A stretch of 64,000 nucleotides of DNA from Tenacibaculum todarodis. GTDB lineage: Bacteria > Bacteroidota > Bacteroidia > Flavobacteriales > Flavobacteriaceae. Of the stretch, positions 61,935 to 64,000 are shown in pieces. The number at the start of each line of letters is the position of its first letter. Position 1 is the first letter of the stretch. The stretch spans positions 1,359,001 to 1,423,000 of the forward strand of contig NZ_CP018155.1 of the NCBI RefSeq assembly GCF_001889045.1, read 5' to 3'. The notes under the pieces are model-generated. The model had not been told where the DNA came from. It ran no database searches and saw only the letters and a program-made list of their open reading frames with translations. The position numbers were made by a program, and so were the translations under genes.

Positions 61935-63359
61935 ATGTCACAATTTATTAGTGTTTTCGATATGCTCAAGATTGGCGTTGGCCCATCTAGCTCACACACA
62001 TTAGGACCATGGAGAGCTGCCATGGCTTGGGTTCAAAAAATAAGAGAAACAAATATTTTAGGTGCTATAGACACTATAGAAGTGCATCTGTACGGCTCAC
62101 TTTCTTTAACAGGAAAAGGGCACGCAACAGATTTAGCTATTCTTTTAGGCTTAAGTGAAGCAGACCCAGAATACATACCTATTGAAGATGTTTTTATAAT
62201 TGTGGATAGAATTAATACACAAGAAGAAATTTATTTTAAAGGTGGAAATAAAATTAAATTTTTAAAAAATTCTATTGTTTTTAATAGAGGTTTTTTGCCT
62301 TTTCATTCAAACGGAATGACTTTTAAAGGTTTTTCTAACGGAAAAGAAATCTCAACAGAAACTTATTATTCTATTGGCGGTGGATTTATTGTTCAAGAAA
62401 ACGATCATTTAGAAGAAGAAATAGAAATCACAAAAAAGAACTTTCCGTTTCCTATAAATAGAGCTATTCAATTAGAAGAATATTGCGAAAAAGAAAATTT
62501 ACAAATTTCTGATATCGTTTTAAAAAATGAATTAGAACTCCGTTCTTCTGATGAAATTGATTTTGAATTGAATAGAATTTGGGAAACAATGTTAGAATGC
62601 ATGTACATTGGCTGCCACACTGAAGGAAAACTTCCCGGCGGATTAAATGTAAAAAGACGTGCTTTTGATACACAAGCAAAATTGATTAAAGATGCTGTTT
62701 ACTCCAACCCAGATGAATGGATATCTGCAATTAGAAGTAGCGAAGTAAAATTTAGAGAAATTTTAAAATGGGTTAGCTGTTTTGCCCTTTCTGTAAATGA
62801 AGTAAATGCTGCATTGGGTAGAGTTGTAACAGCTCCTACAAATGGAAGTGCAGGAGTAATTCCTGCAGTTTTAATGTATTATATGGTGATAGAAAACCAT
62901 GACGCAAATTTTAACCACGTTAAAAAATTCTTATTAACCGCAGGAGAAATTGGTAGTATTTTTAAGAAAAACGCTACAATTTCCGCAGCAATGGGAGGTT
63001 GTCAGGCAGAAATTGGAGTTTCCTCAGCAATGGCAGCTGGAGCTTTAACAGAACTATTAGGCGGAACTCCCGCACAATGTTTGTCTGCCGCAGAAATTGC
63101 CATGGAACATCATTTAGGTTTAACTTGCGATCCAATTGCCGGTTTAGTACAAGTTCCTTGTATTGAACGTAATTCAATGGGCGCAATAAAAGCAATTCAT
63201 GCCGCAGAAATTGCATTAGAAACTGACCCAAAAGAATCTTTAGTACATTTAGATGACGTAATTGACACTATGTGGGAAACCGCAAAAGACATGAATAAAA
63301 ACTACAAAGAAACCTCTGAAGGTGGTTTAGCGGTTACCGTAAGAATGGTTGATTGTTGA
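61935..63359 (+). CDS. sdaA: L-serine ammonia-lyase (iron-sulfur type)
   Basis: 474 aa from the ATG at 61935 (MSQFISVFDMLKIGVGPSSS), which puts the conserved GPSSSHTLGPWRAA at residues 16-29; the frame opens upstream but there lies on a terminator. Single-chain Fe-S serine dehydratase that makes pyruvate and ammonia. Cluster cysteines are in AAMGGCQAEIG, LGLTCDPIAGLVQVPC and the downstream segment. The beta domain leads and the alpha domain follows. Not PLP-dependent. Convergent with yaaA. Confidence 0.95.
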   Translation: MSQFISVFDMLKIGVGPSSSHTLGPWRAAMAWVQKIRETNILGAIDTIEVHLYGSLSLTGKGHATDLAILLGLSEADPEYIPIEDVFIIVDRINTQEEIYFKGGNKIKFLKNSIVFNRGFLPFHSNGMTFKGFSNGKEISTETYYSIGGGFIVQENDHLEEEIEITKKNFPFPINRAIQLEEYCEKENLQISDIVLKNELELRSSDEIDFELNRIWETMLECMYIGCHTEGKLPGGLNVKRRAFDTQAKLIKDAVYSNPDEWISAIRSSEVKFREILKWVSCFALSVNEVNAALGRVVTAPTNGSAGVIPAVLMYYMVIENHDANFNHVKKFLLTAGEIGSIFKKNATISAAMGGCQAEIGVSSAMAAGALTELLGGTPAQCLSAAEIAMEHHLGLTCDPIAGLVQVPCIERNSMGAIKAIHAAEIALETDPKESLVHLDDVIDTMWETAKDMNKNYKETSEGGLAVTVRMVDC

Positions 63360-63360
63360 T

Positions 63361-63461
63361 TCAGTTTTCAGTAGGCAGTTTTCAGTATTCAGTTGACAGT
63401 ATTCAACTGTACGCAATAAACACCTAAGACTGCCTACTGAAGACTGTGAACTGAAAACTGA
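63361..63461. repeat. Degenerate tandem/inverted CAGT-type repeat between sdaA and yaaA
   Basis: Tandem units such as CAGTTTTCAGTAGGCAGTTT and CAGTATTCAGTTGACAGT on one side, with their inverse (CTGCCTACTGAAGACTG, CTGAAAACTG) on the other. It fills the whole convergent gap and would fold back on itself. Confidence 0.75.
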
Positions 63462-63464
63462 GCA

Positions 63465-64000
63465 CTATCTTGTAAAAACCAATTCCGTTTCATTAGACAT
63501 TCCTTCAGAAAAACGATACTTATCAACATTAAAACCTTTTAATTCTTCAATAGTTTTAACGTTGTTCTCAATAATATAACGAACCATTAAACCTCTTGCC
63601 TTTTTAGCATAAGTCATTACAATTTTATACTCTCCGTTTTTTAAATCTTTAAAAACAGGCGTTATCATTGGTACTTTTAAGACCTTTTTATTTACCGCTT
63701 TAAAATACTCTGAACTTGCAAGGTTTATAAACAATTCATCATCACTAATTTCTTCGTTTAGTGCATTTGCAATTTCATCTCCCCAAAACTTGTACAAGTT
63801 TTCAGTTCTTCCAACTTTTAAACGTGTTCCCATTTCTAATCGGTAAGGCTGTATTAAATCTAGCGGTTTTAATAAACCATATAAACCCGATAGTATTCGT
63901 AAATTATCTTGTAATACTGGTAATTTTTCTTCAGATAAAGAATTTACGTCAATCCCTTGAAAAACCGCTCCTGTAAAAGCATAAATTGCTTGTTTTGCAT
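63465..64000 (-). CDS. yaaA: Peroxide-stress protein YaaA (3' part, runs off the right edge)
   Basis: The open frame continues to the window edge and is read through the ATG at 63833, so the gene is longer than the frame from that ATG. 178 codons are visible. LRILSGLYGLLKPLDLIQPY, RLEMGTRLKVGRTENLYKFW and the ending YAKKARGLMVRYIIEN with SEGMSNETELVFTR are the YaaA (DUF328) signature. YaaA limits free iron during peroxide stress in E. coli. Convergent with sdaA. Confidence 0.95.
   Translation of the reverse strand, partial: AKQAIYAFTGAVFQGIDVNSLSEEKLPVLQDNLRILSGLYGLLKPLDLIQPYRLEMGTRLKVGRTENLYKFWGDEIANALNEEISDDELFINLASSEYFKAVNKKVLKVPMITPVFKDLKNGEYKIVMTYAKKARGLMVRYIIENNVKTIEELKGFNVDKYRFSEGMSNETELVFTR

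Overview
The window is about one third G+C, densely coded and chromosomal. It reads as a member of the Bacteroidetes, most likely a marine Flavobacteriaceae (a Polaribacter- or Tenacibaculum-like genome is my best guess, not proven). The reasons are: start codons almost without Shine-Dalgarno sequences, promoters that look like TTG(-33) ... TAnnTTTG(-7), a HemC-HemD fusion, bacteroidete families (DUF349, DUF2853, DUF4442, head-GIN lipoproteins, OmpA-like proteins), and many intergenic palindromic repeats typical of this group.

Layout. 1-10.3 kb (minus strand) is the information-processing block: four tRNAs (Thr-TGT, Tyr-GTA, Gly-TCC, Thr-GGT), tuf, tRNA-Trp, secE, nusG, rplK, rplA, rplJ, rplL, rpoB and the 5' part of rpoC, which runs off the left edge. 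The tRNA-tuf-secE-nusG order is the same as in Escherichia coli. 10.3-12.3 kb holds hpf, a XerC/D recombinase and rpsU; rpsU has a strong Shine-Dalgarno sequence in a genome that otherwise avoids them. 12.3-18 kb holds AIM24 and DUF4442 genes and a five-gene envelope operon (DUF4870, PadR, PspC, head-GIN lipoprotein, NTF2-like). 18-20 kb is accessory in character: a TIKI/EreA-like lipoprotein gene framed by inverted GTTGGCAATA / TATTGCCAAC sequences that belong to long palindromic repeats. 20-27 kb holds a D-Ala-D-Ala dipeptidase, pyruvate dehydrogenase E1-alpha and E2, a GNAT gene and a second E2.

27.4-39.7 kb is a near-complete heme locus. The minus-strand run is hemA, hemCD, hemB, a zinc-ribbon membrane protein, hemL, hemE, a tautomerase, an EI24 protein and hemF. 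The divergent plus-strand run is an AraC regulator, TrmH, hemH and hemJ. Together these take glutamyl-tRNA to protoheme by the aerobic route. The hemA-araC gap carries a palindrome like an FNR/CRP site and one like a Fur box.

40-64 kb is mostly housekeeping and metabolism: recR, a sodium symporter, flavoenzymes, a B12-type radical SAM protein, pdxH, sixA, ppx, a strongly repetitive OmpA-family protein, a thioredoxin, lpxK, a Nif3/CT398 pair, DUF349, aroE, two tandem DUF368 (undecaprenyl-phosphate translocase family) genes, a TPR protein, DUF2853, sdaA and the 3' part of yaaA.

No prophage, insertion sequence, CRISPR or obvious defence system is visible. What stands out is the intergenic material: three copies of a structured ~100-nt element that could be an ncRNA family, several REP-like palindromes (one inside a coding sequence, one supplying a stop codon), a 97-nt hairpin just before pdxH, a cassette-like repeat pair, and a tetranucleotide microsatellite.
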